A stretch of DNA of 59,650 nt, from contig CALEUX010000125.1 in NCBI GenBank assembly GCA_937920475.1, positions 1-59,650 of the forward strand, in the 5' to 3' direction. The notes under the pieces were generated by a model that did no database searches, was not told the origin of the DNA, and saw nothing but the letters and a program-made list of their open reading frames with translations. This DNA comes from an uncultured Marinilabiliaceae bacterium. GTDB lineage: Bacteria > Bacteroidota > Bacteroidia > Bacteroidales > Marinilabiliaceae. A program made the position numbers and the translations under genes. Below are positions 38,247 through 46,052 of this stretch, piece after piece (the first letter of the stretch is position 1; the number at the start of each line of letters is the position of its first letter).

Positions 38247-38924
38247 ATGGCCAAATATAGTCGCAGTGAAGTGTTTTCCGCAATGAAAGCAACTGGTGTA
38301 GTACCTGTGTTTTTCGATTCGGATATTGAGGTGTGCAAAAATGTTGTTAAAGCCTGTTTCGAAGGTGGAATCAGGGTTTTTGAATTTGTAAACCGGGGCG
38401 ATTTTGCACATGAAGTTTTCAGCGAGCTCAACAAATATGCATTAAAAGAACTTCCGGGAATGATACTGGGAGCCGGCTCAATTGTTGAGGGTGCTACAAC
38501 AGCTTTATACATTCAAGCAGGAGCCAATTTTATTGTTTCGCCACTTTTAAATGAAGACATGGCCAAAATCTGCAACCGTCGCGGGGTCTCATGGTCGCCG
38601 GGTTGCGGAACCATTTCCGAAATAAGCAAGGCACAGGAACTGGGGGCCGAAATTGTGAAACTCTTCCCCGCATCTGAAATTGGCGGCGCCTCATTTGTTA
38701 AGGCTGTTAAAGGCCCAATGCCATGGACCAACATTATGCCCACAGGCGGCGTTGACACTACAGAGGTAAATTTAAAAACCTGGTTCGATGCCGGGGTTAC
38801 CTGTGTCGGAATGGGTTCAAACCTGTTTCCAAAAGAAATAATGGCTTCAAAAAATTATGCTGCCTTAGCCGATAAGGTTAGAGAACTCATGACTACCATC
38901 GAAAAAGTGAGAGCAAAAAAGTGA
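38247..38924 (+). CDS. eda: KDPG (2-keto-3-deoxy-6-phosphogluconate) aldolase
   Basis: This class I aldolase splits KDPG into pyruvate and glyceraldehyde-3-phosphate. The 225-aa protein shows the base Glu46 (RVFEFVNRG), the Schiff-base Lys138 in VKLFPAS, and MPTGGVD for phosphate binding. SWSPGCGTISE replaces the more usual PGV segment, as in many Bacteroidota homologues. With KdgK it completes the KduI-KduD branch to central metabolism. The protein lacks any signal sequence and is cytoplasmic. It lies 46 bp before the SDR gene, in the same direction. 4-Hydroxy-2-oxoglutarate aldolase activity is usual for this family too. Confidence 0.92.
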   Translation: MAKYSRSEVFSAMKATGVVPVFFDSDIEVCKNVVKACFEGGIRVFEFVNRGDFAHEVFSELNKYALKELPGMILGAGSIVEGATTALYIQAGANFIVSPLLNEDMAKICNRRGVSWSPGCGTISEISKAQELGAEIVKLFPASEIGGASFVKAVKGPMPWTNIMPTGGVDTTEVNLKTWFDAGVTCVGMGSNLFPKEIMASKNYAALADKVRELMTTIEKVRAKK

Positions 38925-38969
38925 AGCCCATCATCCTGAATGCTAACTATTTAAGTAAAAAATAATACT

Positions 38970-39818
38970 ATGACTTCACCCATTGGTAAACTAAATCTGG
39001 AAGGAAAAGTTGCTGTTGTTACCGGCGGCGGCGGCGTTATATGCTCAACCATGGCCAAAGCTTTAGCTATGCACGGCGTTAAAACTGCTATTCTGGATTT
39101 AAATTTTGAAGCTGCAGATGCTGTTGCAACTGATATTAAGACTTCAACCGGAGTTGAATCAATTGGTTTGGCAGCCAATGTTCTGAGTAAAGAATCGCTC
39201 GAAGAGGCGCATAAATTAATTCATCAAAGGCTTGGGAAAGTTGATTTTCTCATTAATGGTGCCGGGGGTAATGCCGCAACAGCCACTTCTAAGGTTGAAA
39301 AAATGGAACTCACCGATAATTTGGATGATACATTTTTTGGTTTGCAGATTGAAGGTTTCGACAAAACCTTTGACCTTAACTTTAAGGGCACACTTTTGCC
39401 AACTTTAGTATTTGCAAAAGATATGGTTGAGAAACAAGCCGGAGGTATTGTTAATATCTCATCTATGAATTCGTACAGGCCACTTACACGAATCCCAGCC
39501 TATTCAGCATCCAAAGCTGCCATCAATAATTTTACTCAATGGTTGGCGGTTCATTTCGCTAAAACCGGAGTTCGCGTAAATGCCATTGCGCCAGGTTTTT
39601 TACTCACCAATCAGAACCGTTTTCTGTTGATTGATGAAAAAACCGGTGAATCAACGCCTCGCGGTCGAAAAATCATCAATGGTACGCCAATGGAACGTTA
39701 TGGAACTCCTGATGAGTTAAGCGGTACATTGGTTTATCTTTTGTCCGACTGGTCGAAATTTATTACAGGAATTGTTATACCTATAGATGGTGGATTTAGC
39801 GCCTATAGCGGTGTTTAG
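38970..39818 (+). CDS. uxuB: SDR oxidoreductase, probable D-fructuronate reductase (UxuB-type)
   Basis: This NAD(P)-dependent short-chain dehydrogenase (282 aa) probably interconverts D-fructuronate and D-mannonate. It has TGGGGVICSTMAKAL for cofactor binding (about 17-31), NGAGGNAAT near 91-99, ISSMNS with the catalytic Ser, and YSASKAA with Tyr and Lys. The NGAGGN segment and GLQIEGFDKTFDLNFKGT are typical of SDR-type mannonate oxidoreductases like B. subtilis UxuB. The neighbours UxaC and tagaturonate epimerase would supply fructuronate. Gluconate 5-dehydrogenase-like activity is the main alternative. It is followed by a 236-bp gap that contains a repeat element. Confidence 0.75.
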   Translation: MTSPIGKLNLEGKVAVVTGGGGVICSTMAKALAMHGVKTAILDLNFEAADAVATDIKTSTGVESIGLAANVLSKESLEEAHKLIHQRLGKVDFLINGAGGNAATATSKVEKMELTDNLDDTFFGLQIEGFDKTFDLNFKGTLLPTLVFAKDMVEKQAGGIVNISSMNSYRPLTRIPAYSASKAAINNFTQWLAVHFAKTGVRVNAIAPGFLLTNQNRFLLIDEKTGESTPRGRKIINGTPMERYGTPDELSGTLVYLLSDWSKFITGIVIPIDGGFSAYSGV

Positions 39819-39831
39819 ACAGGTAATTAGG

Positions 39832-40006
39832 AACTGTTTAAATTTAGTTTCCCGAATTTATTATAGACTCTTAGAAGTTTAGATACTAGACAGAAAGAAA
39901 AGACTTAATAGAAATAACAGACAAACAAAACGGTTGAGTTATTTTACTTATTTTAAGTATATTACTTTTTAAATCTTTTGTCTAAATAATTATTTTAAAC
40001 AGTTTC
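39832..40006. repeat. Intergenic inverted-repeat element, copy 2
   Basis: The element opens with CTGTTTAAATTTAG (39834) and closes with ATTTTAAACAG (to 40002). Inside are AGAAGTTTAGATACTAGACAG, GACTTAATAGAAATAACAG, and on the right TTTTGTCTAAAT, partly complementary to the left side. Copies at 53864 and 58607 share the left half closely. It lies inside the uronate gene set between the SDR and second kinase genes, 14 bp after the SDR stop. Confidence 0.7.
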
Positions 40007-40054
40007 TAAGCCTTTTCCTAATTTATCAAAAATGAACCCTTAAATTGAACCAAG

Positions 40055-41134
40055 ATGAGCATTGAACTAAAAAAAGAATATAAATGGTCGTTGGTAGTAC
40101 CTACCAGTATGGGGGTACGCATCACACCTGTTAACGGACAGCCTGTGCACAGTAGTGATACGTTTATAATGCAGGCAACCAGCGCCGAAACAAATGTAGC
40201 CAGCATTGCAAGTTACCTTGGACTCCCGGTGAAAGTGCTCACTACTTTTGTTAAGGACAGCCCCATTGCGCAGTTTATTAAAAGCAATCTGAAAAACCGC
40301 CATATGGATTACGAAGGTGTTGAAGTGGAACAAGGCGACCCCTGGGGTTACCGTCACCAATTCAATATTGCCGACAGCGGATTTGGTGCTCGTGGCCCCC
40401 GCGTTCAAAACGACCGCGCCGGTGAAGTGGGAAGAACGCTCAATGTTAAGGATTTTGATTTAGACCGGATTTTTGGAAAAGAAGGGGTGCAGATTGTACA
40501 TCTCTCAGGCCTTATTGGTGCCTTATCCCCCGAAACCAGCAACTTCTGTCTGGAACTTGCCCGTGCAGCAAAAAAACATGGCACACGTATTTCATTCGAT
40601 TTAAATCACAGAGCTTCCTTCTGGAAAGGCCGTGAAAAAGAACTGAGAGAAATTTTTACAGAAATAGCTTCTGTTTCAGATATTCTCATTGGTAATGAAG
40701 AAGACTTTCAACTTTGTCTGGGCATTGAAGGTCCTGAGGAAGGAGGGAAAGCCATTGCCGATAAAATCGACAGCTTTAAGGAGATGATTATGCGGGTAAA
40801 AAAAGCTTTTCCCAATGCTTCTGTATTTGCCACAACTTTGCGTCAGGTAATCAATGCCAACGAACACCTTTGGGGTGGCATTATGCTCGAAGGCAGCAAC
40901 TGGCATGTAGTTGAACCGCGCGAAATTCGTGTGCTCGACCGTATAGGCGGCGGCGACGGATTTGTAGGTGGCATGCTCTATGGCATACTAAAAGGCTGGC
41001 AACCAGAAAAATGGATTCAGTTTGGATGGGCTACCGGTGCATTGGCTACCACTTTCCTTACCGATTATGCCCAACCGGCCGACGAAGAAATGGTCTGGAG
41101 CATTTGGGGCGGAAATGCAAGGGTAAGAAGGTAA
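40055..41134 (+). CDS. Second PfkB-family sugar (acid) kinase
   Basis: This 359-aa kinase is paralogous to the KDG kinase at 37051. It keeps the PfkB motif DRIGGGDGFVGG with catalytic Asp301, SFDLNHRASFWKG, and GNEEDFQLCLG. It differs at the N-terminus (VVPTSMGVRITPVNG) and has an RHQFNIADSGFGARGPR insertion-like loop in the substrate lid. The altered lid suggests another substrate. It lies between a UxuB-type SDR and a LarA-family epimerase, followed by 6-phosphogluconate dehydrogenase. A sugar-acid substrate such as gluconate, giving 6-phosphogluconate, would link these neighbours. KDG remains the conservative alternative. Confidence 0.75.
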   Translation: MSIELKKEYKWSLVVPTSMGVRITPVNGQPVHSSDTFIMQATSAETNVASIASYLGLPVKVLTTFVKDSPIAQFIKSNLKNRHMDYEGVEVEQGDPWGYRHQFNIADSGFGARGPRVQNDRAGEVGRTLNVKDFDLDRIFGKEGVQIVHLSGLIGALSPETSNFCLELARAAKKHGTRISFDLNHRASFWKGREKELREIFTEIASVSDILIGNEEDFQLCLGIEGPEEGGKAIADKIDSFKEMIMRVKKAFPNASVFATTLRQVINANEHLWGGIMLEGSNWHVVEPREIRVLDRIGGGDGFVGGMLYGILKGWQPEKWIQFGWATGALATTFLTDYAQPADEEMVWSIWGGNARVRR

Positions 41135-41228
41135 CAAGGAGAGAAAGAAAACCGGATTCCGAAAACCGAAAGGGTAACGCAATGGAATTCTGTTTAGTGG
41201 ATTAAATTTATAATTAACAAATACTATC

Positions 41229-42503
41229 ATGGTTTTATATCAACGTGGCTCGGAAAAGGATGTGCTCACTTCTGATGATTTGAAGAACGCCCTTTATGCT
41301 GCTTTAGATAAGCTGGGAACCAAAAACAGGGTGCTTGCAATTCCGCCCGACTACACCCGTTACCATTCGCGTTCAGGTGAGCTAACGGTTTATGCCTGGC
41401 AATATTATAAAGATAAACTGGTAGATGTACTTCCGGCACTTGGAACTCACTCGGCTATGCCCGACCATGAAATTGAACATATGTTTCCCGGTGTTCCCAA
41501 ATCTTTGTTCAGAGTACACGACTGGCGTAACGATGTAGTAACGTTAGGCGTTGTTCCGGGCTCATTTATTTCGGAAATTACCGATGGCAGAGTTACCTAC
41601 GATTGGCCTGCCCAGGTTAACAAATTACTTACAGAAGGCAATCACGACCTGATTCTTTCCATCGGACAGGTTGTTCCCCACGAAGTTATTGGCATGGCCA
41701 ACTACAATAAAAATATTTTTGTAGGTACCGGTGGCTCCGAAGGCATTAATAAGAGTCACTTTATTGGTGCTGTTTATGGTATGGAGCGTATAATGGGAAG
41801 GGCCAACAATCCTGTTCGCAAAGTATTGAACTATGCCTCGGAAAAATTTGCCAAACATTTGCCTATTCTTTATGTGCAAACGGTGGTTGGGAGAAATGCT
41901 GATGGCAATTTGGTAACTCGAGGCATATTTATTGGCGACGATGAGGAAGTTTTTGAACTGGCAGCTAATCTGTCCATCAAGGTAAACTTCGAAATGGTGC
42001 CTGAGCCTTTGAAAAAGGTTGTGGTTTATCTGGATCCTACCGAGTTTAAAAGCACCTGGCTGGGCAATAAAAGTATCTACCGCACACGTATGGCCCTGGC
42101 CGACAATGCCGAACTCATTGTGCTTGCCCCGGCGCTTAAAGAATTTGGTGAAGATAAAACCATCGATAAACTCATCAGGAAATACGGTTATTGTGGTACC
42201 CCAAAAACTTTAGAGTACGTTGAAAACAACGACGATATGAAAAACAACCTGGGGGCAGCGGCACACCTTATTCATGGCAGCTCCGAAGGACGTTTCTCAG
42301 TAACATACTGTCCCGGCCATCTTACCAAAGCAGAAATTGAATCGGTTTTTTTTAAATACGCCGATTTAAAAGAGATGATGGCACGATATAATCCTGAGAA
42401 ACTGAAAGACGGCATGAACGTTATGCCCGATGGCGAAGAAATATTCTATATTTCCAATCCCGCAGTTGGATTGTGGGCACACAAGGATAGGTTTAAAGAC
42501 TAG
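41229..42503 (+). CDS. LarA-family (nickel-pincer) hydroxyacid racemase/epimerase, probable sugar-acid 2-epimerase
   Basis: LarA enzymes racemise or epimerise the C2 of 2-hydroxyacids with a covalently bound nickel-pincer nucleotide. By hand alignment this 424-aa protein keeps Asp41 and Arg44 (PPDYTR), His74 (LGTH), His151, the pincer-attachment Lys161 (10 residues after His151, as His174 to Lys184 in LarA) and nickel ligand His177 (26 residues after, as His200). The YQxxK segment (Tyr294, Gln295, Lys298) reads YRTRM here, so Tyr is kept but Gln and Lys are replaced by Arg285 and Met288, implying another substrate. The superfamily includes a D-gluconate 2-epimerase. Neighbours suggest mannonate/gluconate. 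Cofactor genes larB, larC and larE are not in the window. Confidence 0.78.
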   Translation: MVLYQRGSEKDVLTSDDLKNALYAALDKLGTKNRVLAIPPDYTRYHSRSGELTVYAWQYYKDKLVDVLPALGTHSAMPDHEIEHMFPGVPKSLFRVHDWRNDVVTLGVVPGSFISEITDGRVTYDWPAQVNKLLTEGNHDLILSIGQVVPHEVIGMANYNKNIFVGTGGSEGINKSHFIGAVYGMERIMGRANNPVRKVLNYASEKFAKHLPILYVQTVVGRNADGNLVTRGIFIGDDEEVFELAANLSIKVNFEMVPEPLKKVVVYLDPTEFKSTWLGNKSIYRTRMALADNAELIVLAPALKEFGEDKTIDKLIRKYGYCGTPKTLEYVENNDDMKNNLGAAAHLIHGSSEGRFSVTYCPGHLTKAEIESVFFKYADLKEMMARYNPEKLKDGMNVMPDGEEIFYISNPAVGLWAHKDRFKD

Positions 42504-42546
42504 TGTTTAGTCAAAAGTGAACAGTCAGAAGTTATATAAGACTAGG

Positions 42547-42770
42547 TAGCTGTTTATGATTATTTTTTAGACTAAAGACAAAAGACTATTAAAAAATAGA
42601 CCAAAACTTAATAATCTCAAGAAGAATGAAATCATAAAGGAGTGCTTATTCCTGCCAACGAGGACAGGTCTGTTTAATCTAATAAGTCTTGTCTATCTGT
42701 CTTTTGTCTAAGTTTCTTTCAGTCTTTATTAAAGCCAGAAAACTAAATATAAACAGTTTCAAAAAATACA
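42547..42770. repeat. Intergenic inverted-repeat element, copy 3
   Basis: The stretch starts with AGCTGTTTATGATTATTTTTT (from 42549) and ends with AACTAAATATAAACAGTTTC (42751-42770). Inside, TTAGACTAAAGACAAAAGAC on the left is roughly inverted by GTCTTTTGTCTAAGTTTC on the right. It is a diverged relative of the copies at 39832, 53864 and 58607. With the leader element after it, this explains the 375-bp gap between the LarA-like gene and gnd. Confidence 0.6.
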
Positions 42771-42793
42771 ACCCTTAAAATTAAATAATAATA

Positions 42794-42863
42794 AAACGAG
42801 CATGATTCGTTAAGCATATACAAGGATGAAAATTCATCATGCGAGTTCCATCCAACCATATTT
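42794..42863 (+). ncRNA. Recurrent structured leader element, copy B (before gnd)
   Basis: ACGAGCATGATTCGTTAA starts at 42796, 83 nt before the gnd ATG. GCATGAT (42800-42806) pairs with ATCATGC (42836-42842), and an inner hairpin GATGAA/TTCATC sits between. The tail GAGTTCCATCCAACCATATTT resembles copy C at 57551. The constant distance to the start codon suggests a 5' leader RNA, not a random repeat. Confidence 0.5.
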
Positions 42864-42878
42864 AAAAATTATATACGG

Positions 42879-44333
42879 ATGAAAGCATTATCAGACATTG
42901 GCTTGATTGGCCTTGCAGTAATGGGTGAAAACCTGGTACTGAATATGGAAAGTAAAGGTTTTCAGGTTTCGGTTTTTAACCGCTCAATCGATAAGGTTGA
43001 TAACTTTATTGCCGGCCGTGCTAAAGGGAAAAATATTAAAGGCACACACTCATTAAAAGAACTGGTTCAATCGCTTGAGCGTCCCCGCAAAGTGATGCTG
43101 ATGATTAAAGCCGGTAAAGCACTTGATGATAACATCGAAAGCCTGATTCCATTACTGGAGCCTGGCGACATTATCATTGATGGCGGTAACACTCATTTCC
43201 CCGATACCGACCGCAGAACCGCATATGTTGAAAGCAAGGGTCTGCTTTATATTGGTACCGGTGTATCGGGTGGGGAAGAAGGCGCCTTGTTAGGTCCTTC
43301 CATTATGCCCGGTGGCTCAACTAAAGCATGGCCCATTGTAAAACCCATTTTCCAGGCAATTGCCGCTAAGGTTGAAGATGGCACACCCTGCTGCGACTGG
43401 GTTGGCGAAAACGGAGCCGGCCACTTTGTTAAAATGGTGCACAATGGCATTGAATATGGCGACATGCAATTGATTAATGAAGCATACCACATTATGAAAG
43501 ATGTTTTAGGTATGAATGCCGATGAAATGCACCAGGTGTTTAAGGAGTGGAACGAAGGTCCGCTCGATTCATACCTTATCGAAATTACCCGTGATATTTT
43601 GGCTTATAAAGATGAGGATGGCTCTCCATTGGTAGAGAAAATTCTCGACACTGCCGGTCAAAAGGGAACCGGAAAATGGACAGCCGTTTCAGCACTCGAT
43701 TTGGGTATTCCGCTTACTCTAATTGGTGAAGCTGTATTTTCACGTTGTTTATCGGCCATTAAAGATGAGCGTGTTATCGCTTCAAAAGCAATTAAAGGCC
43801 CCAAACCATCGTTCAACGGTGATAAAAAAGCATTCCTGAAAGATTTACATGATGCTTTATTTGCATCTAAAGTGGTGAGTTATGCACAGGGTTATGCCCT
43901 GATGGCTGCTGCTGCAAAGGAATATGGATGGAACCTTAATTATGGTGGCATTGCTCTGATGTGGCGTGGTGGTTGTATTATTCGTTCGGTATTTTTAGGA
44001 AAGATTAAAGAAGCTTTCGATAAAAATACCAATTTAACCAACCTGTTGCTCGACCCATTCTTTAAAGAAATTGTGGAGAAGGCCCAGGCCGGCTGGAGAA
44101 ATGTAGTGGCTACTTCCATCATGAATGGTATTCCAACTCCGGCATTTGCTACTGCCCTGAATTATTTCGATGGTTACAGGAGCGAAAGACTACCGGCAAA
44201 TCTGCTGCAGGCTCAACGCGACTATTTTGGTGCACATACCTACGAACGTATCGATAAGCCACGTGGCGAGTTCTTCCATACCAACTGGACCGGTCGTGGT
44301 GGAACAACTGCATCATCAACCTACAACGTATAA
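42879..44333 (+). CDS. gnd: 6-phosphogluconate dehydrogenase, decarboxylating
   Basis: Gnd oxidises 6-phosphogluconate with NADP to ribulose-5-phosphate and CO2. The 484-aa protein is full length. It has the Rossmann motif GLAVMGENLVLNM, NRS at 34-36 (the NADP-selecting Arg), GTGVSGGEEGA, catalytic Lys185 and Glu192 in HFVKMVHNGIEYGD, and the family signature DTAGQKGTGKWT near 261-272. No glucose-6-phosphate dehydrogenase or lactonase gene is nearby, as would be usual for the oxidative pentose phosphate route. Instead it follows the UxuB-type SDR, a PfkB kinase and a LarA-like epimerase. This suggests that 6-phosphogluconate is produced from uronates here. A strong terminator follows the stop codon. 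Confidence 0.97.
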   Translation: MKALSDIGLIGLAVMGENLVLNMESKGFQVSVFNRSIDKVDNFIAGRAKGKNIKGTHSLKELVQSLERPRKVMLMIKAGKALDDNIESLIPLLEPGDIIIDGGNTHFPDTDRRTAYVESKGLLYIGTGVSGGEEGALLGPSIMPGGSTKAWPIVKPIFQAIAAKVEDGTPCCDWVGENGAGHFVKMVHNGIEYGDMQLINEAYHIMKDVLGMNADEMHQVFKEWNEGPLDSYLIEITRDILAYKDEDGSPLVEKILDTAGQKGTGKWTAVSALDLGIPLTLIGEAVFSRCLSAIKDERVIASKAIKGPKPSFNGDKKAFLKDLHDALFASKVVSYAQGYALMAAAAKEYGWNLNYGGIALMWRGGCIIRSVFLGKIKEAFDKNTNLTNLLLDPFFKEIVEKAQAGWRNVVATSIMNGIPTPAFATALNYFDGYRSERLPANLLQAQRDYFGAHTYERIDKPRGEFFHTNWTGRGGTTASSTYNV

Positions 44334-44339
44334 AACATG

Positions 44340-44388
44340 GAGGAAGATTGTCTGTGAATGTTACGTGGCAGACAATCTTCCCTTTTAA
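44340..44388 (+). terminator. Rho-independent terminator after gnd
   Basis: GGAAGATTGTCTG (44342-44354) pairs exactly with CAGACAATCTTCC (44369-44381), followed by CTTTTAAA. It lies directly after the gnd stop and separates the catabolic genes from the TRAP transporter operon. Confidence 0.88.
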
Positions 44389-44481
44389 ACCATAGCTGGC
44401 TTACAAAATAAAAGTTATAATATTTAATCACGCCCCTTACCTTGAACCACCAATTAAAACATATTTTTTAATGTTCCTAAT

Positions 44482-45516
44482 ATGAAGAAATTAATTGTCT
44501 TGTCGTCTGTTTTAATGATGCTACTTTCAGGATGCGGATTAAGACAGGATGTGAAAGTTCTTAAACTCGGCCATACCCTCGATACAAAGCACTCGGTGCA
44601 TATTGCCATGGAGTATATGGCCAAACGTACTGCCGAGTTATCGGATGGTAAACTGGAGATTCAGATTTACCCCGGAGGCGTTTTGGGCTCTGAAAAAGAA
44701 AGTCTGGAGCTGCTTCAACTGGGTAGTCTCGACCTTACCAAAGTATCTGCCGCTGCCATGGAAGGCTTTGTTGAAGAGTACAAAGTTTTCGGATTGCCCT
44801 ATATTTTTCGCGATAAGGAACATAGTTTTGCTGTGCTCGATGGCCCTATTGGCGATGCCATGTTGGCTAAAGGTGATAAATTCTGGTTGAGGGGTTTATG
44901 CTTTTACGATGCCGGAGCCAGAAGCTTTTATACATCAACACGCATTAACTCACCCGACGATTTAAGAGGCAAAAAAATTCGGGTAATGCAAAGTATTACT
45001 GCGGTTGAAATGATTCGAGCCATGGGTGGCTCAGCAACACCAATTGCCTGGGGTGAATTATATACTGCTCTTCAGGGTGGTGTGGTAGATGGTGCCGAAA
45101 ATAACCCACCTAGTTTTTACTTATCCCGGCATTACGAAGTTTGCAAATACTATTTGCTCAACGAACACACCATGATTCCGGATGTGATGATTGTAAGCAC
45201 ACATGCCTGGAAGAAACTTACCGAACAGGAAAGATTATGGCTTCAACAGGCGGCCGATGAGTCGGTTATTGTTCAGCGCGAAGAATGGAAAAAATCTGAA
45301 GAGGAGTCGCTTGCAGCTGTTAAAGAAGCCGGAGTTGAAGTTATTTACCCCGATAAAGCTCCTTTTATGGCACGTGTGGAAGGGGTGTTTGATTTGTATA
45401 AATCGAATCCAAAAGTTTACGACCTTATTCAGCAAATCAGAGCTGTTCAGCCAGCCAAACAGGAAAATGATTCTATAGCTGCCGACTCTGTTATTAGTAA
45501 TAAAATTAGCGAATAG
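44482..45516 (+). CDS. TRAP transporter solute-binding lipoprotein (DctP family)
   Basis: This periplasmic receptor (344 aa) delivers an organic acid to the DctQM membrane parts. The signal ends in LLSGC (Cys18), so it is lipid-anchored, unlike the soluble DctP of proteobacteria. LGHTLDTKHSVHIAMEYMA, YPGGVLGSEKESLELLQLG and GKKIRVMQS are family motifs; the Arg in the last normally binds the ligand carboxylate. ELYTALQGGVVDGAENNP is the usual C-lobe signature. An acidic linker of about 30 residues ends the protein. Linked to uronate genes, it probably binds galacturonate, glucuronate or an aldonate. It is first of three transporter genes. Confidence 0.93.
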   Translation: MKKLIVLSSVLMMLLSGCGLRQDVKVLKLGHTLDTKHSVHIAMEYMAKRTAELSDGKLEIQIYPGGVLGSEKESLELLQLGSLDLTKVSAAAMEGFVEEYKVFGLPYIFRDKEHSFAVLDGPIGDAMLAKGDKFWLRGLCFYDAGARSFYTSTRINSPDDLRGKKIRVMQSITAVEMIRAMGGSATPIAWGELYTALQGGVVDGAENNPPSFYLSRHYEVCKYYLLNEHTMIPDVMIVSTHAWKKLTEQERLWLQQAADESVIVQREEWKKSEEESLAAVKEAGVEVIYPDKAPFMARVEGVFDLYKSNPKVYDLIQQIRAVQPAKQENDSIAADSVISNKISE

Positions 45517-45562
45517 CCAAATAATCAACACCTGATTATCAGGTTTACTAAAAATCTTAATT

Positions 45563-46048
45563 ATGAACTTAAGAGCACATATTGACAGAATACTTGAAGT
45601 TTTTCTGGTAATAATAATGAGCCTTCTGGTTGTAGATGTGGTTTGGCAGGTTGCAAGCCGTTATGTTTTTTCCAATCCAAGCTCCTTTACCGACGAGTTG
45701 GCCGGATTCCTTCTGATTTGGGTTGGAATGGCCGGCGCAGCTTATGTAAAAAGTAAAAACGAACATCTCGCCATTGATATTTTGCATATCAAACTATCGC
45801 CGGTTAAACGGACCAGATTATTAATATTCATCAACTACCTAATAGTGGTATTTTGCCTTACCATTATGGTACTAGGCGGAATTTGGCTGGTTTACACCCG
45901 GTTTGTGCTGGGGCAGATTTCAGCTGCTATGCAGATTCCCATTGGTTATGTTTATATGATTGTTCCCATCAGCGGCCTTCTTATGAGCTATTATGCCATT
46001 GACGATATAAGACTGTTAAACAAAGAATTAAAAACATTAAAACAATAA
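45563..46048 (+). CDS. TRAP transporter small membrane subunit (DctQ family)
   Basis: DctQ is the four-helix small subunit that stabilises the TRAP permease in the inner membrane. The 161-aa protein has four hydrophobic segments at about 13-33, 47-63, 83-108 and 125-147. The motif VVWQVASRYVF..PSSFTDELAGFLLIWVG (about 25-55, with intervening residues) is diagnostic, as is the AYVKSKNEHLAID segment after helix 2. The gene starts 46 bp after the binding-protein stop and ends 4 bp before dctM, so the three are translated from one message. Confidence 0.92.
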   Translation: MNLRAHIDRILEVFLVIIMSLLVVDVVWQVASRYVFSNPSSFTDELAGFLLIWVGMAGAAYVKSKNEHLAIDILHIKLSPVKRTRLLIFINYLIVVFCLTIMVLGGIWLVYTRFVLGQISAAMQIPIGYVYMIVPISGLLMSYYAIDDIRLLNKELKTLKQ

Positions 46049-46052
46049 TATC

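Noticed and set aside
42504-42878. Considered as a riboswitch region in front of gnd
   Set aside because: Most of it is accounted for by the inverted-repeat element; only the last 85 nt (the leader) is kept as a candidate RNA. No known riboswitch core was seen.
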